A stretch of DNA of 64,000 nt from Legionella yabuuchiae (GTDB lineage: Bacteria > Pseudomonadota > Gammaproteobacteria > Legionellales > Legionellaceae): assembly GCF_900640115.1 (NCBI RefSeq), contig NZ_CAAAIW010000014.1, positions 1-64,000 of the forward strand, read 5' to 3'. Under the pieces are notes generated by a model. It saw nothing but the letters and a program-made list of their open reading frames with translations. It ran no database searches and had not been told where the DNA came from. Shown piece after piece: positions 45,512 to 55,037 of this stretch (position 1 is the stretch's first letter; every line of letters starts with the position of its first letter). The position numbers and the translations under genes were made by a program.

Positions 45512-47398
45512 TTGAGTAGAAAATCAGATAAAAAAACGAATATAGAACTTAAGGGTGGTGATGTAATAAAAAGAGCCACCGTTAGAGATGATGATGGACA
45601 AGGTATAGTAAAGATAGATTCAGACTTAGAGGTGGTGGATAGCAATGTTGTCCGGCATACAGGTACCTCAAGAGTAAAGTCGAAGAAGAAAACACCGTTT
45701 CAAATATCATTGGCCGGTATCAAAGACACGGTAAGCGATGAAACAGCGCGTCAAGTATTAAGAGTTCCGTCCCTTGTATCTCGCACTGATGGTAAAGTTG
45801 GTATGTTTAGTAGCCAAGATCAGGATATTTTAGATGCTTGGAACGATAATTCTCGAAGATTTTTTGAGACCATTCTTACCGAAAAGTTTCTAAAACACCT
45901 TGTCAAAACACAAGGACCTATGCTTGAGGCGCTCATTGATGATATGACAACATGCCTATTGAGTGAATATGATAAGGAGGGATTTAGAAATGCTAATGAA
46001 TGGAGAGAAATCACTACTAAAGGTACAACAAGAGGCATTAGAGACCCTAACCTTGAAGGATTCGCATACTTTAGACTCTCTTTAGTTGAGCTTTTAAAAG
46101 AAAAAGAACCGAAGGAAGCAAGTCTTTTATTAAAGCTATATGATTTTCACTATCTCACGCATCAATCAGCAGGATTGGAGAGTTATAAAAAGCATCACCC
46201 AGCCGGTAGGCTTAAATCTTACACTCTTAACAGCAAATATTATACAGGGGGAAATCGAGGCAGAATTATGGGTTATGGATATAATACCGGTGCGAAAAGT
46301 AGGCATTTGGGTATTATGAGACAGATTGACCCAACCCCAACTGATTTACGATTACCGCAGGAGTCTTTGATTACAAGATGCCCTGATAGATTGTATTTAG
46401 TTAAACCAAGTGCGGGTCATAAAGATAGACCCGATAGCTTTATTCATCAATCCTTTCAATCTCCTCAAAACAGTATGTATGTTAATGGTTTGTCAGGCTC
46501 AACCCTTCTTGAAATCAATACAATACTGTTGTGGGCAATTTGCAAGCAACAAAACTTGTATCAAGGTAGCAGTGAACTAGAGATAGAAGCGCTAACAGAA
46601 GACCGTGGTGAGCTTCTTAAAAATTACTGGCTCATGATAGTGAGCATGTTTGTGTACTTTGAAGGGGGCCACTGCTTAATCGAAACGATGTCCGTATTTA
46701 AGCTTAAAAACATACAAGATAATATAGTGAAAGTGCTTGGCTTACCACCAGATACCTTCTCTGCAGACACGATCATTTTCGACAGACCAGACTATTTAAA
46801 TCTAGTTAAGGAAGCTTTAATAGAAACCGCTCAATATCAGAGGATAATGGATAACAAAAGTAAACTTCATCACGAACTAAACCGTAACATACCCCCTGAA
46901 AAAGTTCAGCAAGCATCTGATCTAATTGATAACGCGTTAAAAAACTTTAAAATCATCGCTGATAATAAAGATAATTTTAATACTGATGAAGCCTTTGAAG
47001 AAGCCAAAGCGCTTTATAACGATCTAAGTAATAAAAAAGCGGGAGTGTTTACTGATCCAACTAGACAATCGATTCTTGATTTTGAAGAGTATGCTGAGAG
47101 TAGAATTGACCTGTCCATGAATACCTTTAGAAATGACCTAACGACCTTACAAATATTTGGAAACTTGCTGATAAGCATCGGAAATGCCTTCGTTTATATT
47201 CTTACATTTGGACATAAATCAAACTTTTTCTCCAAATATAAACCTAAAGCTGAGGTAGAAGAGAGCTCCAAACAATTAAACAAACAATTAAAAAAGGAAT
47301 TAGTCGGTATGCTTCAACAATCATCATTCTTTAGTACACCACTTACAAAGGATAAAACAAGGGAAGAAGTGCCAGATACAGAACCAGATAAACCGTGA
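45512..47398 (+). CDS. Unknown 628-residue effector-like protein
   Basis: Starts at TTG with GGGAG ten bases before it (MSRKSDKKTNIELKGGDVIK); the first in-frame ATG is about 95 codons on. There is no recognised catalytic motif. Landmarks are HHPAGRLKSYTLNSKYYTGG, YVNGLSGSTLLEINTILLW, and MFVYFEGGHCLIETMSVFK; I have the impression that a GGH-centred segment like this recurs in Legionella effectors but cannot name one. Residues about 550-570 are hydrophobic (IFGNLLISIGNAFVYILTF), possibly membrane-seeking. The tail is Glu/Lys-rich (KTREEVPDTEPDKP). It is likely translocated; the role is unknown. It sits in the plasticity zone beside a MITE. Confidence 0.6.
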   Translation: MSRKSDKKTNIELKGGDVIKRATVRDDDGQGIVKIDSDLEVVDSNVVRHTGTSRVKSKKKTPFQISLAGIKDTVSDETARQVLRVPSLVSRTDGKVGMFSSQDQDILDAWNDNSRRFFETILTEKFLKHLVKTQGPMLEALIDDMTTCLLSEYDKEGFRNANEWREITTKGTTRGIRDPNLEGFAYFRLSLVELLKEKEPKEASLLLKLYDFHYLTHQSAGLESYKKHHPAGRLKSYTLNSKYYTGGNRGRIMGYGYNTGAKSRHLGIMRQIDPTPTDLRLPQESLITRCPDRLYLVKPSAGHKDRPDSFIHQSFQSPQNSMYVNGLSGSTLLEINTILLWAICKQQNLYQGSSELEIEALTEDRGELLKNYWLMIVSMFVYFEGGHCLIETMSVFKLKNIQDNIVKVLGLPPDTFSADTIIFDRPDYLNLVKEALIETAQYQRIMDNKSKLHHELNRNIPPEKVQQASDLIDNALKNFKIIADNKDNFNTDEAFEEAKALYNDLSNKKAGVFTDPTRQSILDFEEYAESRIDLSMNTFRNDLTTLQIFGNLLISIGNAFVYILTFGHKSNFFSKYKPKAEVEESSKQLNKQLKKELVGMLQQSSFFSTPLTKDKTREEVPDTEPDKP

Positions 47399-47519
47399 CG
47401 TTTCTATAAGCGATCCCGCCACCTAAAAATATATTTGGCTGATTTTAAATAATATTTTATTCTTGCCGCCCTTTTCATGCGCATGGTTGCGATTCATGGG
47501 AAGTATCAAAGATGCGATG

Positions 47520-48540
47520 AAAATCATCGAAAAAAACGTCTGAAGAAATTGAGCAAATCCAGGCTGATATTCTAAAAACGGGCCTACCAGAGGAGGCCGT
47601 ATCGGTCATTCTCTATGGGTTAAATCTCATTCTATGGCTTCCCAAGCTAATTCTTGAGCAGCGAATCACAATTGCTCGCTTATTAAATAAAAGAGTTGCT
47701 CTTTGGTAAAGGAGAGCGTAAACGGCGCCAAAAATCCAAAGATGACAGCTGTGGTAGTCAAGATGATGGTGAGCCAGAGGAGTATCAAGAAGCCAACAAC
47801 TCATCATCAGCCGCTAAGATGATTTGCTGTATGATGCTGGCGATGATAAAGACAGGGAATCTTTTGATGACGAAGCCACGGGTGATGGCCATAAAGCCCG
47901 TAATCCCCATACCGTTTATAATAATGCGATAGAGCACCAAATCCCTATAGAAGGCCTTGAGTCAGGCCAATCTTGTCCCCTCGATTGTGGTGGCAAGCTT
48001 TATCATTTCCGGCCAAGCACTATATTCGCATCAAGGTCAACCAAACAGGTTGCGCTCACCGATATATCAATGAAAAACTCAGATGTAATTTATGTGGTGA
48101 AATTATTACGGCGAAGCATCCTAAGGACATGGGCAAATATACCCGTAATCTTTCAAAATGCGTGTTTTTAGGCGCCTTTATTTTTTGTCCTGCCGCATTT
48201 TAAAAAGCGAGTAATGGCTCATTCCCTTGCGAGTTTTTTAAAATGCGGCAGGGCGAAAAAGAAAAAGCATAAATCACGCATTTTGAAAGATTACGGGTAT
48301 ATAAGTATGACGCAAGTTTTATCGCACAGTTGGGGATTCAAAAGTATTACATGGGGGATACCTTCCTGCCGACAAGGTTGCTAACAAAGCACCACAATTT
48401 TGTCAAAGACATCGTTGAGTTCGTTCAGAAGATTGATACAACGCAGAGGTATTTGCTGTCCATTCAAAATGGTCTAATGGGAACTCAACCCATGCAACTG
48501 CTGGCGCACCAGAAGATTTTGGCACATAGTACATGAGCAT
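47520..48540 (+). pseudogene. IS66-family transposase remnant (tnpC)
   Basis: Pieces in several frames line up with IS66 TnpC. The order is SEEIEQIQADILKTGLPEEA, LPKLILEQRITIARL, FGKGERKRRQKSKDD, YDAGDDKDRESFDDEATGDG, GLESGQSCPLDCGGKLYHF, and IRIKVNQTGCAHRYINEKLR, then, after the inserted MITE, FIAQLGIQKYYMG. Numerous frameshifts make it non-functional. The remaining bases to 48618 show no feature. Confidence 0.75.
48138..48301 (-). mobile_element. MITE copy 2, inside the IS66 remnant
   Basis: A 164-bp copy, inverted relative to copy 1 and almost identical to it. It splits the decayed tnpC between the codons for GKY and the following FIAQLG block. So the MITE moved after, or during, the decay of the IS66 element. 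TA flanks both ends. Confidence 0.9.
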
Positions 48541-48618
48541 AAATGCGGATTTTTAGGCTAGCCTTTAGCGATATAGGTAGTAGAGGCACATAAACATCCA
48601 CCTTCAAACCCAACCATT

Positions 48619-48809
48619 TTATCTCCGATAGGTTTGTTGCATCAACTTTATATTTAATTTGAACAAAACACCACCAAATGAATGCGTTGTAATGTGGTCT
48701 AATTGGATATCGTGCGTCAAGGATCCCAATAATAATCTGCCAGAACCGAGCAAAACTGGAACAAGTGTAATAGTTAATTCAACCCCTAGTTGTGTCTTTA
48801 TAGTAAGAC
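48619..48809 (-). pseudogene. Dihydrofolate-reductase/RibD C-terminal fragment
   Basis: The minus-strand frame reads GVELTITLVPVLLGSG, then LLGSLTHDIQLDHITTH and LFKLNIKLMQQTYRR-stop. It matches the end of the RibD C-terminal (DHFR-like) family, where PVLLGSG is the nucleotide-binding signature. The front of the gene is missing; the frame runs into the 3' end of the P-type ATPase gene without a start. It is a remnant. Confidence 0.7.
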
Positions 48810-50966
48810 TTAAAAACGAACCCAGCGTAATCTTAATGCATTTGTGATGACAGAAACTGAACTTAAAGACATTGCTGCGGCTGCAACAATAGGATTTAGC
48901 AGCAATCCAAACGCGGGATATAAGACGCCAGCTGCAATTGGTACGCCCAATAGATTATAAACAAAAGCAAAAAATAGATTTTGTCTAATGTTTCTTAATG
49001 TTACTTGCGACAAATGATACGCTTTAACAATCCCGTTTAAATCTCCCTTGAGGAGGGTAATTCCAGCACTTTCAATGGCAACATCGGTTCCTGTACCCAT
49101 GGCAATACCAATATCCGCTTGAGCCAACGCAGGTGCGTCATTGACACCATCTCCAGCCATGGCAACCACCTTGTGATTGTTTTGAATCTCTGCAATCACT
49201 TGATTTTTATCATCCGGCATGACTTCCGCTTTAATCTTTTTTATCCCTAGCTTTTTACCTACGGCTTCTGCTGTTTTTTTGTTATCCCCCGTAACCATAA
49301 TAATTTCGAGGCCTGCCTCTTGTAGAGTTTGAATTGCATTTTGAGTACTCGGTTTAATAGGATCTTCAACTGCGAGCAAAGCCGCAATGTGCTTATCAAT
49401 GCTAACAAACATAACTGTGGCGCCTTTGTTTCTTAATTCATCTGCTTCTGAAAGCATGGGATTCTCATCCGTTATAAACTCGTCCAAAAATTTAGCCGAA
49501 CCAACAGCTATTTCTTGGTCGCCTACCATCCCCTTAACCCCTTTTCCTGTAGGAGCTTCAAAGTTTGATGCCTCCCCAAAACGTATTCCCTTTTCTTTTG
49601 CCGCATCGACAATAGACTTACCCAGTGGATGTTCACTGTGTTGTTCAATGGCTGCAGCAAGCCTTAAAATCTCTTCGTCATCAAATCCTTTATTGGGAAT
49701 AATTTGTGTGAGCTTTGGCCGCCCTTCAGTTAAAGTTCCTGTTTTATCAACAACAAGTGTTGTAACCTTTTCCATGAGCTCAAGCGCTTCTGCATTTTTT
49801 ATTAAAACCCCTTGTTTTGCCCCCTCCCCCACCCCAACCATAATCGACATAGGTGTCGCAAGCCCCAACGCACAGGGACAGGCAATGATTAACACCGATA
49901 CGGAAGTGATCAACGCATAGGCTAACGAAGGTTCGGGGCCAACGAAAAACCAAATAATAAAGGTTATTAAAGCAATAAGAATAACTATGGGGACAAACCA
50001 ACCAGACACTTTATCGGCTAAGCTTTGAATTGGCGCACGACTGCGCTGAGCTTCGCTAACCATTTTGATGATTCTAGCTAACATAGAATCTTGGCCCACA
50101 TGAGTGGCTTTCATCACAAAACTTCCTGTTTGATTAATCGTGCCACCAATAACCTTTGAGCCCTCCTTTTTTTCAACTGGCATTGATTCTCCAGTAACCA
50201 TGGACTCATCAACATGGCTCTTACCGCCTATTAATTCGCCATCAACTGGGATTTTTTCACCGGGTTTAACGCGCAAGCGATCGCCTTGTTCAAGATCATT
50301 TAAAGGCACATCCACTTCATTTCCTTCTTCATCAAGTCGATGTGCTGTTTCAGGTGAAAGATTTAAAAGTTCACGAATAGCATCCCCAGTTTTCTCTCTT
50401 GCTCTTAACTCAAGCACTTGTCCTAAGAGCACTAGGGTTGTAATCATCGCTGCGGCTTCAAAGTAAACCCCGATAGATCCGCCAGGTTCTCTAAATTGGG
50501 AGGGGAAAATAAAGGGAAACAAGGTTGCAATGACGCTGTAAATCCAAGCAACGCCAACTCCCATTGAAATTAAGGTAAACATATTTAGATTTAGCGTTAC
50601 TAAAGAATGCCAAGCGCGCTTAAAAAAAGGAAGACCACACCAAAGTACTACTGGAGTGGCTAGCAAGCATTGCAACCAATTTGAAACCCAGGGTGAAGTG
50701 AAGTTACCAATTAAGTGACTACCCATCGCGAGAATAAAAATAGGCGTACTTAATACAAAAGCTACCCAAAACCGAAGCAGCATATCTTGGTATTCAGTAC
50801 TTTTCTCTTCTTGTAAGGAAATTGATTCTGGCTCCAAAGCCATACCACAGATTGGGCAATTACCAGCGTTGGGTTGACGAATTTCAGGATGCATGGGACA
50901 TGTATAAATGCTTTGTTCTGAAGATTCGTTTGATCGGGCTTTGATAGATTGCTTAGCATGCTCCAT
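48810..50966 (-). CDS. copA: Copper/heavy-metal P1B-type ATPase
   Basis: 718 residues. The N-terminus has a heavy-metal-binding zinc-ribbon-like domain ([20 protein letters not shown]) instead of the CxxC HMA repeat, as in CopB/SilP-like pumps. Eight transmembrane helices are expected, the ion channel having [11 protein letters not shown]. Actuator TGES ([11 protein letters not shown]), phosphorylation DKTGTLTEG, and hinge [16 protein letters not shown] are intact. The C-terminal helices read [19 protein letters not shown]. It probably exports Cu+ or Ag+. Gene symbol is by family; metal specificity is inferred. MITE copy 3 begins 25 bp upstream of the start codon. Confidence 0.88.
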   Translation of the reverse strand: MEHAKQSIKARSNESSEQSIYTCPMHPEIRQPNAGNCPICGMALEPESISLQEEKSTEYQDMLLRFWVAFVLSTPIFILAMGSHLIGNFTSPWVSNWLQCLLATPVVLWCGLPFFKRAWHSLVTLNLNMFTLISMGVGVAWIYSVIATLFPFIFPSQFREPGGSIGVYFEAAAMITTLVLLGQVLELRAREKTGDAIRELLNLSPETAHRLDEEGNEVDVPLNDLEQGDRLRVKPGEKIPVDGELIGGKSHVDESMVTGESMPVEKKEGSKVIGGTINQTGSFVMKATHVGQDSMLARIIKMVSEAQRSRAPIQSLADKVSGWFVPIVILIALITFIIWFFVGPEPSLAYALITSVSVLIIACPCALGLATPMSIMVGVGEGAKQGVLIKNAEALELMEKVTTLVVDKTGTLTEGRPKLTQIIPNKGFDDEEILRLAAAIEQHSEHPLGKSIVDAAKEKGIRFGEASNFEAPTGKGVKGMVGDQEIAVGSAKFLDEFITDENPMLSEADELRNKGATVMFVSIDKHIAALLAVEDPIKPSTQNAIQTLQEAGLEIIMVTGDNKKTAEAVGKKLGIKKIKAEVMPDDKNQVIAEIQNNHKVVAMAGDGVNDAPALAQADIGIAMGTGTDVAIESAGITLLKGDLNGIVKAYHLSQVTLRNIRQNLFFAFVYNLLGVPIAAGVLYPAFGLLLNPIVAAAAMSLSSVSVITNALRLRWVRF

Positions 50967-50991
50967 TGTTCTTATCCTTCTATGCTTATAA

Positions 50992-51156
50992 TATACCGGC
51001 GATCGTTCAAAATGCGTGATTTACGCTGTTTCCTTTTCGCCCTGCCGCATTTTAAAAAGCTCGCGAGGGAACGAGCCATAACTCGATTTTTTAAAATGCG
51101 GCAGGACAAACAATAAAGGCGCCTAAAAACTCGCATTTTGAACGATCACGGGTATA
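50992..51156 (+). mobile_element. MITE copy 3, tandem with copy 4
   Basis: 165 bp, diverged from copy 1. In the outer stem, GATCGTTCAAAATGCG replaces AATCTTTCAAAATGCG, and the opposite arm has changed to match (CGCATTTTGAACGATC). The inner stem is kept. It ends in TATA that also begins copy 4. Located upstream of the copper ATPase gene. Confidence 0.9.
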
Positions 51157-51318
51157 TACCCGTAATCTTTCAAAATGCGTGATTTATGCTTTTTCTTTTT
51201 CGCCCTGCCGCATTTTAAAAAACTCGCAAGGGAATGAGCCATTACTCGCTTTTTAAAATGCGGCAGGACAAAAAATAAAGGCGCCTAAAAACACGCATTT
51301 TGAAAGATTACGGGTATA
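51155..51318 (+). mobile_element. MITE copy 4
   Basis: 164 bp, nearly identical to copy 1 and in the same orientation as copy 3, with which it shares two bases. The arrangement suggests that one copy inserted at the terminal TA of the other. It fills the space between fadA and copA. Confidence 0.9.
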
Positions 51319-51386
51319 TACACAGTCATCTCCCAAGTGGGCAAAACAATCCTTTAGAAAACCTTCTGTTTCTTCAAGAGTAAATT

Positions 51387-52571
51387 CTACAAAGCCTCAA
51401 AAATTGCGGCCGCTCCCATTCCTGTTCCAATACACATGGTAACCATCCCATATTTCCCATTCACGCGCTTTAACCCGTGAAGTAATGTTGCGGTTCGGAT
51501 TGTTCCAGTAGCACCAAGTGGGTGGCCTAATGCAATGGCTCCACCTTGCGGATTCACTTTATCACGAGGCAAATCGAGCTCTTTAATCACTGCTAATGAT
51601 TGCGCCGCAAAGGCTTCATTTAATTCAATCCAATCCATTTGATCCAGGGTTAAGCCTGCTTTTTTTAACGCTAATGGAATCGCTTCAATTGGACCAATCC
51701 CCATGATTTCAGGAGGAACACCAGCCACAGCATAACTAACCAAACGACCAATAGGTTTTAATTCAAATCGCTTTAAGTGTTCCTCATTGGATAACAGCGC
51801 TATGCCAGCCCCATCGCTCATTTGCGAACTGTTCCCAGCCGTGATTGTTCCCTTGGCTGCAAATACAGGCTTTAATTTAGAAATTGCCTCGAACGAAGTA
51901 TCTGCTCTAGGGCCTTCGTCTTCAGAAATAACACGCTTTTTGGTTATAAGCTCAGACGATTTTAGGTTTACTAGCCGATCGATTACCTCAATGGGTGTAA
52001 TTTCAGCCTTAAAGTAACCATTTTTTTGAGCATCGATTGCTCTGCGATGACTTTCTGTAGCGAATTCATCTTGTTCTTCTCTGGATATTTCCCATCGCTT
52101 TGCAACAATTTCAGCCGTTATCCCCATTCCATAGGCAATAGCAACGTGATCATCAGTAAAAATTTTTGGATTAGCCGTGTATTTGTTCCCCCCCATCGGG
52201 ACTTTTGACATACTTTCAACCCCACCAGCCAACGCGAAAGGAATATCGCCTTCAGCAATCGTAGCAGCTGCCGTGGCAATACTTTGCACACCAGAAGAGC
52301 AAAAGCGATTGATGGTCATGGCCGGTACGGATTCCGGTAATCCCGCCAATAATGAAGCAATCCGTGCAACATTCATACCCTGTTCTGCTTCAGGCATAGC
52401 ACAACCAATCACAACATCACCAATGGCTCGCCAATCAATCGTTTGATGGCGATCGGCCAAACTTCGGATGGTGTGCGAAAGCAGATCATCCGGTAATGTA
52501 TTTTTGAACACCCCTTTTGGAGCTTTACCCACTGGAGTTCGTATCACATCCACTACATACACATTCGTCAT
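51387..52571 (-). CDS. fadA: Acetyl-CoA acyltransferase (thiolase), FadA-like
   Basis: 394 residues. Thiolytic cleavage of 3-ketoacyl-CoA at the end of beta-oxidation. The nucleophile Cys is in TINRFCSSGVQSIATAA, the His in GGAIALGHPLGATGT, and the second Cys in MVTMCIGTGMGAAAIFE. It lies 15 bases after the fadB-like gene and is co-transcribed with it. Confidence 0.93.
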   Translation of the reverse strand: MTNVYVVDVIRTPVGKAPKGVFKNTLPDDLLSHTIRSLADRHQTIDWRAIGDVVIGCAMPEAEQGMNVARIASLLAGLPESVPAMTINRFCSSGVQSIATAAATIAEGDIPFALAGGVESMSKVPMGGNKYTANPKIFTDDHVAIAYGMGITAEIVAKRWEISREEQDEFATESHRRAIDAQKNGYFKAEITPIEVIDRLVNLKSSELITKKRVISEDEGPRADTSFEAISKLKPVFAAKGTITAGNSSQMSDGAGIALLSNEEHLKRFELKPIGRLVSYAVAGVPPEIMGIGPIEAIPLALKKAGLTLDQMDWIELNEAFAAQSLAVIKELDLPRDKVNPQGGAIALGHPLGATGTIRTATLLHGLKRVNGKYGMVTMCIGTGMGAAAIFEAL

Positions 52572-52586
52572 GAATTATTCTCCTGC

Positions 52587-54950
52587 TTAATTGCGCAATG
52601 GTTTGCCGGTTTCTAGCAAATGACTAATACGGGCTTGCGTCTTGTCTGTTTCGGCAAGGGTCATAAATGCTTCTCGTTCTAACTTTAATAGCCATTGCTC
52701 ATCAACCAGTTCACCGGCATTGACATCACCGCCGCACAGAACGGATGCTAGTTGATTGGCTAGAAAATAATCATGCTCGCTGATAAAGCCGCCTTCTCGC
52801 CAATTCACTAAGCCTACTTGTAACATCGCATGCCCGTCTCGCCCAGCTACTTTAAAACGAGGGGGTATTGGCGGGACAAAATTTTCAGCCTGCAATTGGC
52901 TTATTTTTTCTAATGCAGCGTAGAGTACTTCATTGCGATGCATCACCCAGCTATCATTAGCTTGAAGATATCCTCTGTTTTTCGCATCAGCCGCACTGCT
53001 GGATACAATACCCATTGCAATTTGCTCAAAATAGGGCTTGATTCGGCTCATTAAATCCCCATTACTTGTCTCTTTTGAAGCTCGTAATGCCATTTCCTTA
53101 CAACCTCCGCCGGCAGGAATTAATCCTACGCCCGCTTCAACCAACCCAGGATAGGCTTCAAAACCTGCAACAACACGAGCACAATGTATCATTAACTCAC
53201 ACCCACCACCTAAAGCTCGACCACGGAGTGCCGCAACAACAGGAACAGGGCTATACTTAATCCGCATAGCAAGCGATTGGAAGTCTGTTATCATTTGTTT
53301 CAGGCGACTCATCTCTCCTGCCTTTACCATTGAACCCACGCTTCTTAGATCCGCACCTGAGCTAAAATTGTTGTCATCTTGCTGGTAAATGATTAATCCT
53401 TGCAGCTCTCTTTTTGCCAAGTCTAACGATTGACTAAATCCATCTAAAACCGCTTGGCCAATCGTATTGGCTTTACTCTTAAAACTTAATACGGCGACAT
53501 CATCCTTAAGATGCCAAAGTTTAATCCCCTCATTTTCATAAAGTACTTCTGTAGGAAATTTTTTCTCAGCCAGTACTTGCTCAGGAAAAAATTGACGTTG
53601 ATACACTTTGAGTTTACTTCGCTCTTCATAACTTGATTTCGTAGGTGAATAAGCGCCTTTTTCGGTATAAAAATCGGCGATATCATTGAGCCAGCTAGGA
53701 AAATCCACGTCACTCATGGTTTGGTTGTGTTCAATGGCTGCCTGAATCTGTTGTTTAACGCTCGTTACTCCTGCACGCTGCCAACTTTCAAACGGGCCTT
53801 GTTGCCAACCAAATCCCCAACGCATCGCCAAATCAACCTCCCGCACAGTATCAGCAATTTCTTCGAGATGATAAGCACTGTAGTGGAAAAGATCCCGAAA
53901 ACACGCTGCCAGAAACTGAGCTTGAGGTGCCGTTGAATCAAATAGTTTATTAAATCGAACACCAGGATCTTTTTCTTTAAAAATGTCCTGTACTTCGGCA
54001 CTCACTTCTCCTTTGGCTGGTCTGTATTCGCCTTGCTTAAGGTCGTATACTTCGATGGTTTTACCATTTTTCCGGTAAATTCCTTGACCAGACTTTTGCC
54101 CTAACTTACCTTCATCGATCAAGTTCAAGAGCCATTTAGGTAAAGTAAAATATTGATGCCATGGATCATCCTTGAGTTGTTCTTCCATGGTGCGCACCAC
54201 ATGAGCCATGGTGTCTAAACCAACCACATCCATGGTTCGAAATGTTGCGGACTTTGGCCTACCAATTAACACGCCTGTTAAAGCATCTACTTCATCGAAG
54301 CCTATCTGCATTTTTTCCGCATTGTACATCGTAGATAACAGTGAAAAGACTCCGATTCGATTTGCGATGAAATTAGGCGTATCTTTTGCACGAACAACCC
54401 CCTTGCCAAGATAACTGGTTAACCAAGATTCAAGTTGATTTAACAAATTATCAGAGGTTGACTCTGCAGGAATAAGTTCAGCCAGATGCATATATCGAGG
54501 AGGGTTGAAAAAATGCACACCACAAAAACGATCTCTTAATACTTCGGGCAACGCTCTAGCCAATGAATTAATACTTAAACCTGATGTGTTCGTCACTAAT
54601 ACAGCTTTATCGCTGATATATGAGCTTATACGTTGATAAAGATCGGTTTTCCATTCCATCTTTTCGGCGATCGCTTCAATGATCAAGTCGCATTCTGCAA
54701 GGTCGTTTAGATCATTTTGATAATTTTTAGCTCTAATAAGAGAGGCTGTATACTCAGTCCCTAGTGGGGATGGTTTTAACTGTTTTAAGTGTTTCAGTGC
54801 TTTTTCCACCACAGCATAATGATTTTTTTCTTCAGCTAGGTCATACAACAAGGTTTCGATACCTGCATTAACACAATGAGCCGCAATTTGCGCGCCCATT
54901 ACTCCCGCACCTAAAACAGCAATTCGTTTAATATGAAATGGTTCTTGCAT
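52587..54950 (-). CDS. fadB: 3-hydroxyacyl-CoA dehydrogenase / enoyl-CoA hydratase
   Basis: 787 residues from the ATG at 54950 (MQEPFHIKRIAVLGAGVMGA), which has AGGAAG upstream; the longer frame to 55004 is unlikely. The NAD-binding dehydrogenase comes first (IAVLGAGVMGAQIAAHCVNA, CDLIIEAIAEKM, GVHFFNPPRYMHLAELI). The crotonase domain comes last (AALRGRALGGGCELMIHCAR, AGVGLIPAGGGCKEMA). This order is the reverse of E. coli FadB and matches the FadN-type proteins. Together with FadA it would complete beta-oxidation of the CoA thioesters from this pathway. Confidence 0.92.
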   Translation of the reverse strand: MQEPFHIKRIAVLGAGVMGAQIAAHCVNAGIETLLYDLAEEKNHYAVVEKALKHLKQLKPSPLGTEYTASLIRAKNYQNDLNDLAECDLIIEAIAEKMEWKTDLYQRISSYISDKAVLVTNTSGLSINSLARALPEVLRDRFCGVHFFNPPRYMHLAELIPAESTSDNLLNQLESWLTSYLGKGVVRAKDTPNFIANRIGVFSLLSTMYNAEKMQIGFDEVDALTGVLIGRPKSATFRTMDVVGLDTMAHVVRTMEEQLKDDPWHQYFTLPKWLLNLIDEGKLGQKSGQGIYRKNGKTIEVYDLKQGEYRPAKGEVSAEVQDIFKEKDPGVRFNKLFDSTAPQAQFLAACFRDLFHYSAYHLEEIADTVREVDLAMRWGFGWQQGPFESWQRAGVTSVKQQIQAAIEHNQTMSDVDFPSWLNDIADFYTEKGAYSPTKSSYEERSKLKVYQRQFFPEQVLAEKKFPTEVLYENEGIKLWHLKDDVAVLSFKSKANTIGQAVLDGFSQSLDLAKRELQGLIIYQQDDNNFSSGADLRSVGSMVKAGEMSRLKQMITDFQSLAMRIKYSPVPVVAALRGRALGGGCELMIHCARVVAGFEAYPGLVEAGVGLIPAGGGCKEMALRASKETSNGDLMSRIKPYFEQIAMGIVSSSAADAKNRGYLQANDSWVMHRNEVLYAALEKISQLQAENFVPPIPPRFKVAGRDGHAMLQVGLVNWREGGFISEHDYFLANQLASVLCGGDVNAGELVDEQWLLKLEREAFMTLAETDKTQARISHLLETGKPLRN

Positions 54951-55037
54951 GGTTCTTCCTATACTATTAATTGCGAAAACTAATGAATGGGTTTGCCGAT
55001 CCAAACTATACCGACTAAAACTGCTATTGATACTTCC

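Noticed and set aside
48330..48536. A separate 68-residue gene
   Set aside because: It is a frame piece of the dead IS66 transposase (LGIQKYYMG), not an independent gene.
49387..49920. A 177-codon + strand frame within the P-type ATPase gene
   Set aside because: Fully antisense to a well-conserved gene; Ser-rich shadow translation.
45257..51318. CRISPR array
   Set aside because: The repeats are 164 bp with inverted ends, not short direct repeats with unique spacers, and no cas genes are present.
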